Shown piece after piece: positions 8,893-17,114 of a stretch of 64,000 nt of DNA. Numbering within the stretch: the stretch's first letter is position 1; every line of letters starts with the position of its first letter. The DNA comes from Cohaesibacter haloalkalitolerans. Its GTDB lineage: Bacteria; Pseudomonadota; Alphaproteobacteria; Rhizobiales; Cohaesibacteraceae. The position numbers and the translations under genes are program-made. The notes beneath the pieces were generated by a model, which had not been told where the DNA came from, did no database searches, and was given only the letters and a program-made list of their open reading frames with translations. The stretch lies in assembly GCF_003574655.1 (NCBI RefSeq), contig NZ_QNUM01000005.1, forward strand, positions 62,001 to 126,000, read 5' to 3'.

Positions 8893-11595
8893 TCATTGCA
8901 AGCACCGATTAGCAATATCAGCAACATCTTTTGACAAATTCTCGGTCGCTGCGATTCTCTGCAGCTCCTTTTTGGCAAAAGCTTGACGCTCCGGCTCAAG
9001 AGCCTTCCATGAGCGGAAATTGTTGGCCAACCGCGCGGCTGTTTGCGGGTTCTTGCGGTCGAGTTCGATGATGATGTCCGCGACCAGTTTAAACCCTTGA
9101 CCATCCTTGCGATTGAACTGGGGCTGGTTGTTCATCGCAAAGGCACCGATGAGCGAGCGTACCCGGTTCGGGTTGCTCATCGAGAAGGACGGATGCTTCA
9201 GCAGTTCCTTGACGCGATCAAGGGTGCTGGCCTGAGGTGCCGACGCCTGCAGCGAAAGCCACTTGTCGATAACCAGTGCATCATCTGTGAATTCAGTGTG
9301 GAATTCTTCCAGAAGGCCAATCGCTGCCGGAATCTCGTTGCGGGTCAGGCTGGCCAGCGCCGCAAAGCGATCCGTCATGTTGGTTGCCTTGCGATAATGC
9401 TCGACTGCCAGATCGGCGATTGCCTGTTCCTTGCGAGCCAACGCCAGATCGAGAAGCCCGTTGCGCAGGGCGCGTCGTCCGGCTGAGGCTGCGTCTGGGT
9501 GGAATTCCCCGCTGTCATCGCCGAGTGCCTTGTAAAGCTCGATCAGGCTGTCGCCTAGGGCCGTTGCCAGTCCATGGCGCAATCCCTCCCGCGCCTGATG
9601 AATGGCGTCCGGGTCGACATTGGTGCCGATTTCTCTGGCCACATCGGACTCGATGGGCAGTTGCAGCAATTGTGCCCGGAAGGCATGTTCCAGACCGTCG
9701 TCCATGAGACAGGCCTTCAAGGCCTCAAGGATGCTGTCATCAAGCATGCCGGCCTCGTTGCTGCCGCTCTGGATGGCTCTGGTCTGGTTCACCAGATGAT
9801 CCATCAGGATGAACTGGGCTGCTTCCCACCGATTGAACGGATCGCTGTCATGGCTCATGAGGCACAGATAGTCATCATGGGTCAGATTGCTGCGCAGATG
9901 CACAGGAGCAGAGAAGCCGCGCAGCAGGGACGGAATGGCATCCTTTTCAACGCCGGTCAGAATGAACTTGTGCTGCCGGTTACGGATTTCCAGCACGGAA
10001 CATTCGCTTTCGCCAACAATGGCGCCGGTTGCTTCGTCCAGCACAGAAGAGAAGCCGACTGCGCTGCCGTCTCGTCCAACCAGACCGAAGCGGACCGGAA
10101 TATGCATGACCTTCTTGGTCGGCTGGCCCGGCGTCGGCGGGCAGGACTGTTCGATCGAAAGAGCGAGCTGCTTGCGGGAAGCATCGTAGGAATAGGTGGC
10201 AACGAGATTGGGCGTGCCAGCCTGCCGATACCACAAGGCAAACTGCGATAGATCGATCTTGCAGGCATCCTCGAATGACTTCAGGAAGTCCTCAATGGTC
10301 ACCGCCTGTCCATCAAACCGCTCAAAATAGAGGTCGAGACCTGCCTTGAAGCCTTCAGCTCCTAGAATGGTCTTCAGCATCCGGCAGACCTCGGCGCCTT
10401 TCTCATAGACGGTTGAGGTGTAGAAGTTGTTGATCTCTGAATAGACCTCCGGGCGCACCTGATGGGCGAGGGGGCCGCTGTCCTCGGGGAACTGCCGGGC
10501 GCGCAGTTGCTGCACGTCGGAAATCCGCTTGACCGGGCGCGAACGCATGTCGGACGAGAATTCCTGATCCCGGAAGACGGTGAGGCCTTCTTTCAGGCAG
10601 AGCTGGAACCAGTCGCGGCAGGTGATCCGGTTGCCGGTCCAGTTATGGAAATATTCATGCGCTATGACACCCTCGATCAGGGCATAGTCCGTGTCGGTTG
10701 CGGTTTCGGGTTTGGCCAGCACATATTTGTCATTGAAAACATTGAGGCCCTTGTTCTCCATGGCGCCCATGTTGAAGTCCGACACGGCCACGATCATGAA
10801 GATGTCGAGGTCATATTCCCGGCCGAACACCTCTTCGTCCCACTTCATGGAGCGCTTGAGGGAATCCATGGCATAGCCCACCCGATCTTCCTTGCCATGT
10901 TCCACATAGATATGCAGCAGCACATCGCGGCCGGACCGGGTCGTGAAATGATCCTCAGCGCAAGCCAGATCACCAGCGACCAGCGCAAACAGATAGGATG
11001 GTTTGGGGAATGGATCACTCCAGCAGGCATAATGCCAGGCTTCATCGGCAGGATAGCCTTCCGGGGAGGGCATGGCGCCGCTTTCGGTCAGGTTGCCATT
11101 CGCCAGCAGATGCTTCACCTCAACAGGGGCTTCGATGCGTACGTCGTAGACCGACAGCACGTCCGGGCGGTCATAGAAATAGGTGATGCGGCGGAAGCCT
11201 TCTGCCTCACATTGCGTACAGTAGGCTCCGTTCGAGCGATAGAGCCCCATCAGTTGGGTGTTTTCCTGCGGTGCCAGAAGGGTCTCGATTGTCAGTGTAA
11301 AGGCCTGCAGAGGCTGCTCGTTGAGAATAAAGCGATCAGCGGTAACCGAATAGTCGGATGGGGCGAGGGGCTTGCCGTCCAGCTGCACGGAGACAAATGT
11401 TAGCTCATCACCACTCAGCTCCAGCGCCGCTCCCCCTGTTGCTCCCCCTGTCGTCTCAGCTCGGGGCGCTATCGAAAGGGTCGCCGTCACATGCGTTTTC
11501 AACGGATCAAGCCGGATAACCAGTGAGGTGCGATCAATCGAGTAGGGTGTGGGAGTGTAGTCTTCCAGTCTTACGACGCTATTTTCTAGGGACAT
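8893..11595 (-). CDS. pepN: Aminopeptidase N, M1-family zinc metallopeptidase
   Basis: PepN removes N-terminal residues from peptides in the cytoplasm during protein turnover. The 900-residue protein shows the substrate-binding exopeptidase motif GAMEN (within NMGAMENKGLNVFNDKY) and the zinc site HEYFHNWTGNR with the downstream Glu in LKEGLTVFRDQE. The C-terminal half is the helical domain typical of the bacterial PepN subfamily, ending near NLSKDVADIANRCL. Length fits E. coli PepN (870 residues). No signal peptide is visible. It reads in the same direction as the PAS kinase gene, separated by about 195 bases. Confidence 0.97.
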   Translation of the reverse strand: MSLENSVVRLEDYTPTPYSIDRTSLVIRLDPLKTHVTATLSIAPRAETTGGATGGAALELSGDELTFVSVQLDGKPLAPSDYSVTADRFILNEQPLQAFTLTIETLLAPQENTQLMGLYRSNGAYCTQCEAEGFRRITYFYDRPDVLSVYDVRIEAPVEVKHLLANGNLTESGAMPSPEGYPADEAWHYACWSDPFPKPSYLFALVAGDLACAEDHFTTRSGRDVLLHIYVEHGKEDRVGYAMDSLKRSMKWDEEVFGREYDLDIFMIVAVSDFNMGAMENKGLNVFNDKYVLAKPETATDTDYALIEGVIAHEYFHNWTGNRITCRDWFQLCLKEGLTVFRDQEFSSDMRSRPVKRISDVQQLRARQFPEDSGPLAHQVRPEVYSEINNFYTSTVYEKGAEVCRMLKTILGAEGFKAGLDLYFERFDGQAVTIEDFLKSFEDACKIDLSQFALWYRQAGTPNLVATYSYDASRKQLALSIEQSCPPTPGQPTKKVMHIPVRFGLVGRDGSAVGFSSVLDEATGAIVGESECSVLEIRNRQHKFILTGVEKDAIPSLLRGFSAPVHLRSNLTHDDYLCLMSHDSDPFNRWEAAQFILMDHLVNQTRAIQSGSNEAGMLDDSILEALKACLMDDGLEHAFRAQLLQLPIESDVAREIGTNVDPDAIHQAREGLRHGLATALGDSLIELYKALGDDSGEFHPDAASAGRRALRNGLLDLALARKEQAIADLAVEHYRKATNMTDRFAALASLTRNEIPAAIGLLEEFHTEFTDDALVIDKWLSLQASAPQASTLDRVKELLKHPSFSMSNPNRVRSLIGAFAMNNQPQFNRKDGQGFKLVADIIIELDRKNPQTAARLANNFRSWKALEPERQAFAKKELQRIAATENLSKDVADIANRCLQ

Positions 11596-11908
11596 ATCAA
11601 AACTTCTTTATAGAAAGAACCGTGCTTGGCTCAAACCTAACTGCGACCATGTTGCAAAAGCAAGTTAGATACATGGTGCAGTTGGTGCTACAACTTGTGC
11701 GACAGAGAATTTGTTTCATTAATGCGTAGATAGGTTGAACGTGGGCCTTGAGAAGGGCACGTTTGCAAACTTTACAAGATTACTGTGGATTAAACTTTCG
11801 TGCAATGCTGCCATGAGGCCGGTGCATAATACAGTGCAATCATTGACAAATTCGCAGACAAATTTTCAATACAATACGGGTTTGTCCATGAAAGACGACG
11901 GGGAGTCG
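11596..11908. promoter_or_regulatory. Intergenic region upstream of pepN with one TTTGCAAA palindrome
   Basis: I see no gene in these 313 bases. They hold the upstream region of pepN (minus strand) and the 3' flank of the ScfR-type regulator gene. A perfect TTTGCAAA lies at 11762-11769, followed after one base by the weaker TTTACAAG. The same octamer is clustered in the promoter of the adjacent regulator, so this may be a further site for that protein, possibly acting on pepN. Confidence 0.4.
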
Positions 11909-13351
11909 CTATTTGTCCGTGTTGCTGTTGACCAGTTCAAAGGGCACGAACTGCCGGTTATGCGGGTTGACGAACAGGCGGCGGTCGACCGGTGGGGCTG
12001 CTCGTTGATGGCATTTTTGCCGCTCGCAGATGCGGCAGGAAACGCCGATTTCCACCACTCCGGCATCACTTTTCAGGTTCAGTCCGTCCGAGTAGATCAC
12101 TTCACTGGCATAGGACAGCTCGCACCCAAGCCCGATCGCATAGCGGCGCACCGGTGCATGATAACCCGACCCGAGCTTTGTGATGCTCGTTGCCACGCAC
12201 AAATAGCGAATGCCATCAGGCATTTCTGCCACCTGAACCATGAAACGTCCGGGTGCCTCGAAAGCTTCGTGAACGTTCCAGAGCGGGCAAGCGCCGCCGA
12301 AACGGGCGAACTGAAAGCGTGTGGCTGAATGGCGCTTGGTCACATTCCCGGCCCTGTCAACGCGCAGGAAATAGAATGGGACGCCGCGTGCTCCGGGCCG
12401 CTGCATGGAGGAAAGTCTGTGGCAGACCTGTTCCTGCGATGCTCCGAAGTGGTGACGCATCCGGTCTATGTCATGCCGGGTCTCTCGGGATACTTCCAGA
12501 AATCGTTGATATGGCAGGCATAATGCCCCTGCAAAATAGTTTGCAAGCCCCAGTTTGGCGATGGCCTCTGCTGCCTCCGAGTGCAGGTTCGCCTTGGCGA
12601 CCCGGGCGTCGATAAGGTCTTTATATTCCATGATGGCGATCTGGTGGGCCAGGTGGAAGGAGAGGGAGGGGGAGTCCAGTGATCCGTTGAGGTTGAGAAT
12701 ACGGTTTTCCTTGTCATACCGGCGCAAAGTCTGGTCATTTGCCGGGTTTTCCGTCAATCGAACGCGCACGGCGTGGCGCTGTTCCAGATAGGACTGGAAC
12801 TGGCTTAAACGGTTGCCTTCCTGCATGCCGTGACGGCGCGCCAGATCCTCTGCGGCAAGGTCCAGTTCATCGATATAGTTGTCGTGATAGTGGAAATAAT
12901 CCCTCACTTCTTCGTAGGGTAAAATGGCCCGATCAGCCCCTTCGTATGACTGGGCAGACAAGGCATCATCCATTACCATAAGGCGTTCATTGGCGCGCCT
13001 GTGGGCCTGATGAAGCGTCAGGAAGGCCTGTGCCAGCCAGGGAGAGTTGGACGCAGCCATCTTGAGTTCCTGCAGTCCCGGGTTCGTGTCGCGAAATAGC
13101 GGCTCTGCCAACGCCTCTTTGAGGTCGGCAAGGACACGGTTGGTGTCCGCTGAGGCGAAGTCGTTGAGGGAAAGATTGAAGTGATGGCTCAGGGACAACA
13201 GGACCGGAGCTGTCAGCGGGCGTTGGTTGTTCTCTATCTGGTTCAGATAAGAGGTTGAAATCCCTATGCGTTCAGCAAAGGTCGCCTGCGTGAGGTCGTA
13301 GCTTTCCCGCAGCGTTCTGACCTTGGGTCCGACAAACAGCTTTTCTGCCAT
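11909..13351 (-). CDS. ScfR/RamB-type short-chain fatty acyl transcriptional regulator (XRE family)
   Basis: This 480-residue regulator has an N-terminal helix-turn-helix of the Cro/CI type (about residues 11-65: VRTLRESYDLTQATFAERIG, then TSYLNQIENNQRPLTAP), a central IrrE/peptidase-like region, and a C-terminal domain with a Cys-rich patch (SCRICERQKCHQ). This architecture defines the ScfR group (RamB, PccR, CcrR), which senses short-chain acyl-CoA and controls acetate, propionate or ethylmalonyl-CoA genes. No acyl-CoA pathway genes are adjacent, so the regulon must be inferred from sites elsewhere. Its own promoter carries several TTTGCAAA-like elements, which suggests autoregulation. Confidence 0.88.
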   Translation of the reverse strand: MAEKLFVGPKVRTLRESYDLTQATFAERIGISTSYLNQIENNQRPLTAPVLLSLSHHFNLSLNDFASADTNRVLADLKEALAEPLFRDTNPGLQELKMAASNSPWLAQAFLTLHQAHRRANERLMVMDDALSAQSYEGADRAILPYEEVRDYFHYHDNYIDELDLAAEDLARRHGMQEGNRLSQFQSYLEQRHAVRVRLTENPANDQTLRRYDKENRILNLNGSLDSPSLSFHLAHQIAIMEYKDLIDARVAKANLHSEAAEAIAKLGLANYFAGALCLPYQRFLEVSRETRHDIDRMRHHFGASQEQVCHRLSSMQRPGARGVPFYFLRVDRAGNVTKRHSATRFQFARFGGACPLWNVHEAFEAPGRFMVQVAEMPDGIRYLCVATSITKLGSGYHAPVRRYAIGLGCELSYASEVIYSDGLNLKSDAGVVEIGVSCRICERQKCHQRAAPPVDRRLFVNPHNRQFVPFELVNSNTDK

Positions 13352-13767
13352 GTCATTCTCCGGAATTTTGCAAGTTTTGCAATTTGCAAAAAAATATTTG
13401 CAAAAACATTCGCAAATTTTCCTAATGAAATCAAGCCTTTCATTGACAAACTTGTGTATGTCCAGTCAAATGCCTTCCAGTCACTGGCCTTTTGGCTAGG
13501 AGTCGGAGGAAAATCTCAATGAAATCAATCCCTTTGGTCTAGGTCCAAGGGGTGGCGAAGAAGAAAATCAGTGACTGGGATTTCTTTTTCGGAGTGAAAG
13601 TTGTCTATATTAGGCAATATTACTCATTTGGGAGCAAGATGTGTTCTGGCAGGGAGGCCGAACTGTCAAACAGCTCTTTCTTTGGATTTCCCTTAGGCAT
13701 ACTGGCTGCATGGCTGGTGTCGGCAACGCGATTCAATTCTCAAGGACCGACACAAGGGAGAGAGATA
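13352..13767. promoter_or_regulatory. Divergent intergenic region between the ScfR-type regulator and the LuxR-type regulator
   Basis: These 416 bases hold the promoter of the ScfR gene on its left side, including the TTTGCAAA cluster, and the upstream region of the LuxR-type gene on its right. A very short open frame with a strong ribosome site starts at 13519 (GGAGGA at 13505-13510, seven codons ending TAG at 13540-13542). The frame of the LuxR gene is open back to GTG 13552, but that segment has no regulator-like sequence. No other gene is apparent. Confidence 0.5.
13367..13416. promoter_or_regulatory. Cluster of TTTGCAAA-type operator repeats
   Basis: Five related octamers occur in 50 bases: TTTGCAAG (13367-13374), TTTGCAAT (13376-13383), TTTGCAAA (13383-13390), TTTGCAAA (13397-13404) and TTCGCAAA (13409-13416). 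The last two form TTTGCAAA-N4-TTCGCAAA. As I recall, this is the arrangement reported for PccR, an ScfR of Rhodobacter. The cluster lies 16-65 bases upstream of the ScfR-type gene's start, in its probable promoter. Confidence 0.7.
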
Positions 13768-14460
13768 ATGCTACTGCTCGACGATATTGGAGGCGAGGTG
13801 CGTCGTGGGTTGGGACATTCTGCCGAACAGGGCTCTGTCACATACCGCACAGTTGTCTTGGCCGAGCCGCATCCCATCTTCACAGAGTGCCTGCTGAACA
13901 TGCTGGGCATCAAACGCGAATACACGCCAGTGCTCGATTGCGCGGGGCTGGAACAGTTGCTGAGCGCCGCTCCCGATCGGGAAGACACCTTGCTGGTTCT
14001 CAATCTGGATGCGACAAGCAGCCGTGGCTCCGCCGCACTGACAGACGTTCGCAAATCTTACAAGCATGCCCGCCTTGTTCTGATTTGTGATCATTGTGAT
14101 GATGGCCTTGCTCACTATGCCTTGGGGAACGGGGCTGACTGGGTGATTTACAAGACCGAGTCTGTTTCCGAGCTACGCTCCATCTCGAAACGTATCAAGT
14201 CCGGCATTTCTGACGAGTATATCGTTGCCGAGAGCGAAGAGGTGCTCGAACGCTCCAGCCTCTACTCCAAGCTCGCCAATCTGACGCCAAAGCAGATGAC
14301 GATCCTGCGCTATCTGCGGGATGGACTTCTGAACAAGCAGATCGCCTATGAGCTGGGCCTGACGGAAGCAACCGTCAAGCATCACATCTCCCTCATTCTC
14401 AAGAAGCTCAACTGCTATCGCCGCACTCAGGCTGTCGCGATTGCCAACCGCATGATGTAG
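13768..14460 (+). CDS. LuxR/NarL-type transcriptional regulator with degenerate receiver domain
   Basis: This 230-residue protein has an N-terminal receiver-like domain and a C-terminal LuxR helix-turn-helix: LTPKQMTILRYLRDGLLNKQ followed by TEATVKHHISLILKKLNC. In the receiver the usual acidic pair before the His-Pro is absent (VLAEPHPIF), while a candidate Asp (VLNLDAT) and Lys (IYKTES) remain. Phosphorylation is therefore uncertain and it may act without a kinase; none is adjacent. ATG 13768 was chosen because GGGAG sits 7-11 bases upstream; the in-frame GTG at 13552 would add 72 residues that do not resemble a regulator domain. Chemoreceptor genes follow, but a link is only inferred. Confidence 0.85.
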   Translation: MLLLDDIGGEVRRGLGHSAEQGSVTYRTVVLAEPHPIFTECLLNMLGIKREYTPVLDCAGLEQLLSAAPDREDTLLVLNLDATSSRGSAALTDVRKSYKHARLVLICDHCDDGLAHYALGNGADWVIYKTESVSELRSISKRIKSGISDEYIVAESEEVLERSSLYSKLANLTPKQMTILRYLRDGLLNKQIAYELGLTEATVKHHISLILKKLNCYRRTQAVAIANRMM

Positions 14461-14528
14461 AAATGACGGGTTGGCGTTCCCGTTGACGGGAATTCAATAT
14501 ATCTATTCGAATATATTTATTTCTCTCC

Positions 14529-14559
14529 AAAAATAGGCGCACTTGATGCGCCTATTTTT
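14529..14559 (+). terminator. Rho-independent terminator after the LuxR-type gene
   Basis: A perfect 12-bp stem, AAAAATAGGCGC (14529-14540) with GCGCCTATTTTT (14548-14559), encloses a 7-base loop and ends in a T run. The flanking A run makes it potentially bidirectional. Confidence 0.88.
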
Positions 14560-14724
14560 GTGTTGAATGATATACTTGTTTTAAATGACAAAAATTTATT
14601 CATTTGCCCAAAGTTCATTCAGTAGTGATGGCCGAAAACTACACTTTTTGCGGAGTCAATTTACCATTCAGAAACATCGCAGCCCCGAAGATTGGATAAA
14701 ATCAAAAATCATCTGGGAACTGTT

Positions 14725-16869
14725 ATGCGAATTCTACCAAAACGACTTTCGTTGAAAATTCCAATCATTCTGGTTGCTTCCATTACGACAACTGTCGCGG
14801 TCCTTGTTCTGCTGGCAATGTGGAAAGGGGAATCCACTTCTGTAAAGCTGACTGAAACTGCCTTGATGAACGCCGCCAAGGGACGGGCAAGCACCATTAC
14901 GGTCTATATGGGTCAGCTGGAAGGCAAGCTGAAGGACATGGCGTCGCACACCACGACAGCCGACGCCGCAACCGAGTTGAACGGTGGCTGGGGTGTTCTC
15001 AAGGAAAATGCCTCTGATGTGCTGCGCAAGATCTATGTCACAGGCAATCCAAACGCGGCGAATGAGCGCTTCAAACTCGCAACCGGCGATGATAGCTCGA
15101 TCTATTACAACAAGATCCACGGCAAGCACCAGGAACGCGTGAGCGCCCTGCTGGCGGGGGATCTGTTTCGCGACATGATCCTCATCAACAAGGAAGGCAA
15201 TATATATTACAGCTACCTCAAGGGTGACGAGTTCGGACGCAATGTTGCGGATGCCGGTGCGCTTCCCTCCCAGCTGCAGGCAGATCTCAAGCCGATTATC
15301 GACCTTGCCCAGAATGATCCTGCGGCCGCTTATTCAGGTGACAGCTTTACCGGCTTCATCGAGTTCGATGGCCGTGTGACCGCCTATATGGTTGCTCCGG
15401 TGCTAAAATGGGGCAAGATCCTTGGTGCGGTCGCCTTCGAGGTCAATACCCATACGCTCGCCGACATCATGTCCGATCCATCCGGTCTGGGAAAAACGGG
15501 TTCGATCGAGCTTGTGTCTTCGGACATGAAGTCGATCAGTCTCGGGCAGAACACGGTGGCAGATCTGTCGCCCTCGGTTGCTTCCATCGCTTCGCTGGGG
15601 TTGAACGGTTCTGTTGCGTCCGGCGACGTCAAGCTTGACGGCGAAAAGAGCCTGGCCATTGCTGTCCCCATGACGGTTCTGGGAACCAAGTGGGTTGTTG
15701 TGGCCGAGCAGAGCTATGATGAGCTGATGGCCCCATCCCGTGAGCAGACCAACACCATGCTGCTTGCCGGTCTTGCCATGCTCGTGCTGATGGGCGGTGC
15801 CGGACTGTTGTTCGTTCGATCGACCCTTTCGCCATTGCAGAAACTGAACGGTGGCGTGATGCAGATCGCTCAGGGCAACTATCATGTCGAGTTGCCCGAT
15901 GCCAGTCACGGTGACGAAATCGGCGAACTGACCCATTCTGTTGAAATCCTGAAGCAGAACGCCCTTGAGCGACTTCACCTTCAGGAGCAGAGCGAAGAGG
16001 AACAGAACAATCGTTCCCGACGCCAGAAGGTCGTCGAGGATCTGATTGATGTCTTCCGGGCCTCGTCTACGCAGTTGCTCAACGAGGTGTCGAGTAACGT
16101 TGACAATATGTACCAGACGGCAGGCGTTCTCTCCGAAATTGCCGACCAGACTGCCGTAAAGGCCAGTAGCTCTGTTTCTGCTTCGGAAGTCGCTTCGGGC
16201 AACGTCCAGACGGTTGCTTCTGCGGCAGAGGAGCTGGCGGCCTCCATTCAGGAGATTAAGCGTCAGGTCAGCGAAACCTCATCTGTTGTCGATCAGGCAA
16301 CCAGCGCCACGCGCCACACGACAAACACCGTCTCGGGCCTGTCTCATGCGGCCCAGAAGATCGGCGATGTGATTTCGCTCATTCAGGCGATTGCCGAACA
16401 GACCAACCTGCTGGCGCTCAACGCCACCATCGAGGCGGCAAGAGCCGGGGAGCATGGCAAGGGCTTTGCCGTTGTCGCTGCTGAAGTAAAGGAACTGGCC
16501 AACCAGACCTCCAAGGCTACCGAGGAAATCGGGTCCCAGATCCAGGACATCCAGGCCTCGACGCAGCAGGCTGTCAGTGCCATTCAGGGGATTGCCGAGA
16601 CCATGGAGCGGGTCAATCAATACACGGCCAGCATATCCCATGCCGTGGAGGAACAGGGCAGTGCGACCTATGAAATCAGTCAGAATGTCGCTCAGGCCGC
16701 CAATGGCACCCTTCAGGTCGCCAGTAACATGTCCGAGCTGTCCATGTCGGTTTCTGAAACAACCCAGTCTGTCGGGCAGGTTGAAGTCAATGCGCAGTCG
16801 GTTGCCAATCAGACGGACCAGCTGCGCAGGGAAGTCGACCGGTTTCTGAGAAGTGTTGCCGAGGCCTGA
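14725..16869 (+). CDS. Methyl-accepting chemotaxis protein (first of a tandem pair)
   Basis: This 714-residue chemoreceptor has an N-terminal membrane helix ([20 protein letters not shown]), a large periplasmic cache-like sensor region (about residues 40-340), a second helix ([20 protein letters not shown], about 344-363), a HAMP domain with [20 protein letters not shown], and a cytoplasmic signalling coiled coil whose tip [20 protein letters not shown] (about 553-575) binds CheA and CheW. ATG 14725 was chosen over TTG 14692 because the adjacent paralogue begins with the matching [13 protein letters not shown], against [13 protein letters not shown] here. The ligand is unknown. No CheW, CheA or methylation gene is in the window. 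Confidence 0.95.
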   Translation: MRILPKRLSLKIPIILVASITTTVAVLVLLAMWKGESTSVKLTETALMNAAKGRASTITVYMGQLEGKLKDMASHTTTADAATELNGGWGVLKENASDVLRKIYVTGNPNAANERFKLATGDDSSIYYNKIHGKHQERVSALLAGDLFRDMILINKEGNIYYSYLKGDEFGRNVADAGALPSQLQADLKPIIDLAQNDPAAAYSGDSFTGFIEFDGRVTAYMVAPVLKWGKILGAVAFEVNTHTLADIMSDPSGLGKTGSIELVSSDMKSISLGQNTVADLSPSVASIASLGLNGSVASGDVKLDGEKSLAIAVPMTVLGTKWVVVAEQSYDELMAPSREQTNTMLLAGLAMLVLMGGAGLLFVRSTLSPLQKLNGGVMQIAQGNYHVELPDASHGDEIGELTHSVEILKQNALERLHLQEQSEEEQNNRSRRQKVVEDLIDVFRASSTQLLNEVSSNVDNMYQTAGVLSEIADQTAVKASSSVSASEVASGNVQTVASAAEELAASIQEIKRQVSETSSVVDQATSATRHTTNTVSGLSHAAQKIGDVISLIQAIAEQTNLLALNATIEAARAGEHGKGFAVVAAEVKELANQTSKATEEIGSQIQDIQASTQQAVSAIQGIAETMERVNQYTASISHAVEEQGSATYEISQNVAQAANGTLQVASNMSELSMSVSETTQSVGQVEVNAQSVANQTDQLRREVDRFLRSVAEA

Positions 16870-16902
16870 CCTGCTCGGGAGTAAAGAATTGCGTGGGGAA
16901 AC

Positions 16903-16926
16903 GGGGCTTCGGGCCCCCTTTCTTTT
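16903..16926 (+). terminator. Rho-independent terminator after the first chemoreceptor gene
   Basis: GGGGC (16903-16907) pairs with GCCCC (16913-16917) around a short loop, followed by CCTTTCTTTT. The remaining bases to 17114 are AT-rich and presumably hold the promoter of the second chemoreceptor gene. Confidence 0.7.
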
Positions 16927-17114
16927 GGGGTATTAAGAGAGGAATTGTATGCTGAAAAACAAATTGTAATATTCAAATTTATTTAAATGATGATTTGAAT
17001 TGGTGTAAGCAAAAAAAATTACCGCATATATTGTTTAAAACTCCTCGAGTTTACTAATAAATAAGTTTGATGACTAAAGCTCTGAAATAGATATTCGGAG
17101 GTTTAAGGAATAAC

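Noticed and set aside
13552-13767. N-terminal extension of the LuxR-type gene from GTG 13552
   Set aside because: The extra 72 residues do not resemble a receiver domain and ATG 13768 has a good ribosome site.
14609-14638. Possible sigma-28 flagellar promoter before the first chemoreceptor (CAAAGTT and GCCGAAAA)
   Set aside because: The two elements are 3 bases further apart than the consensus allows, so the match is too weak to list.
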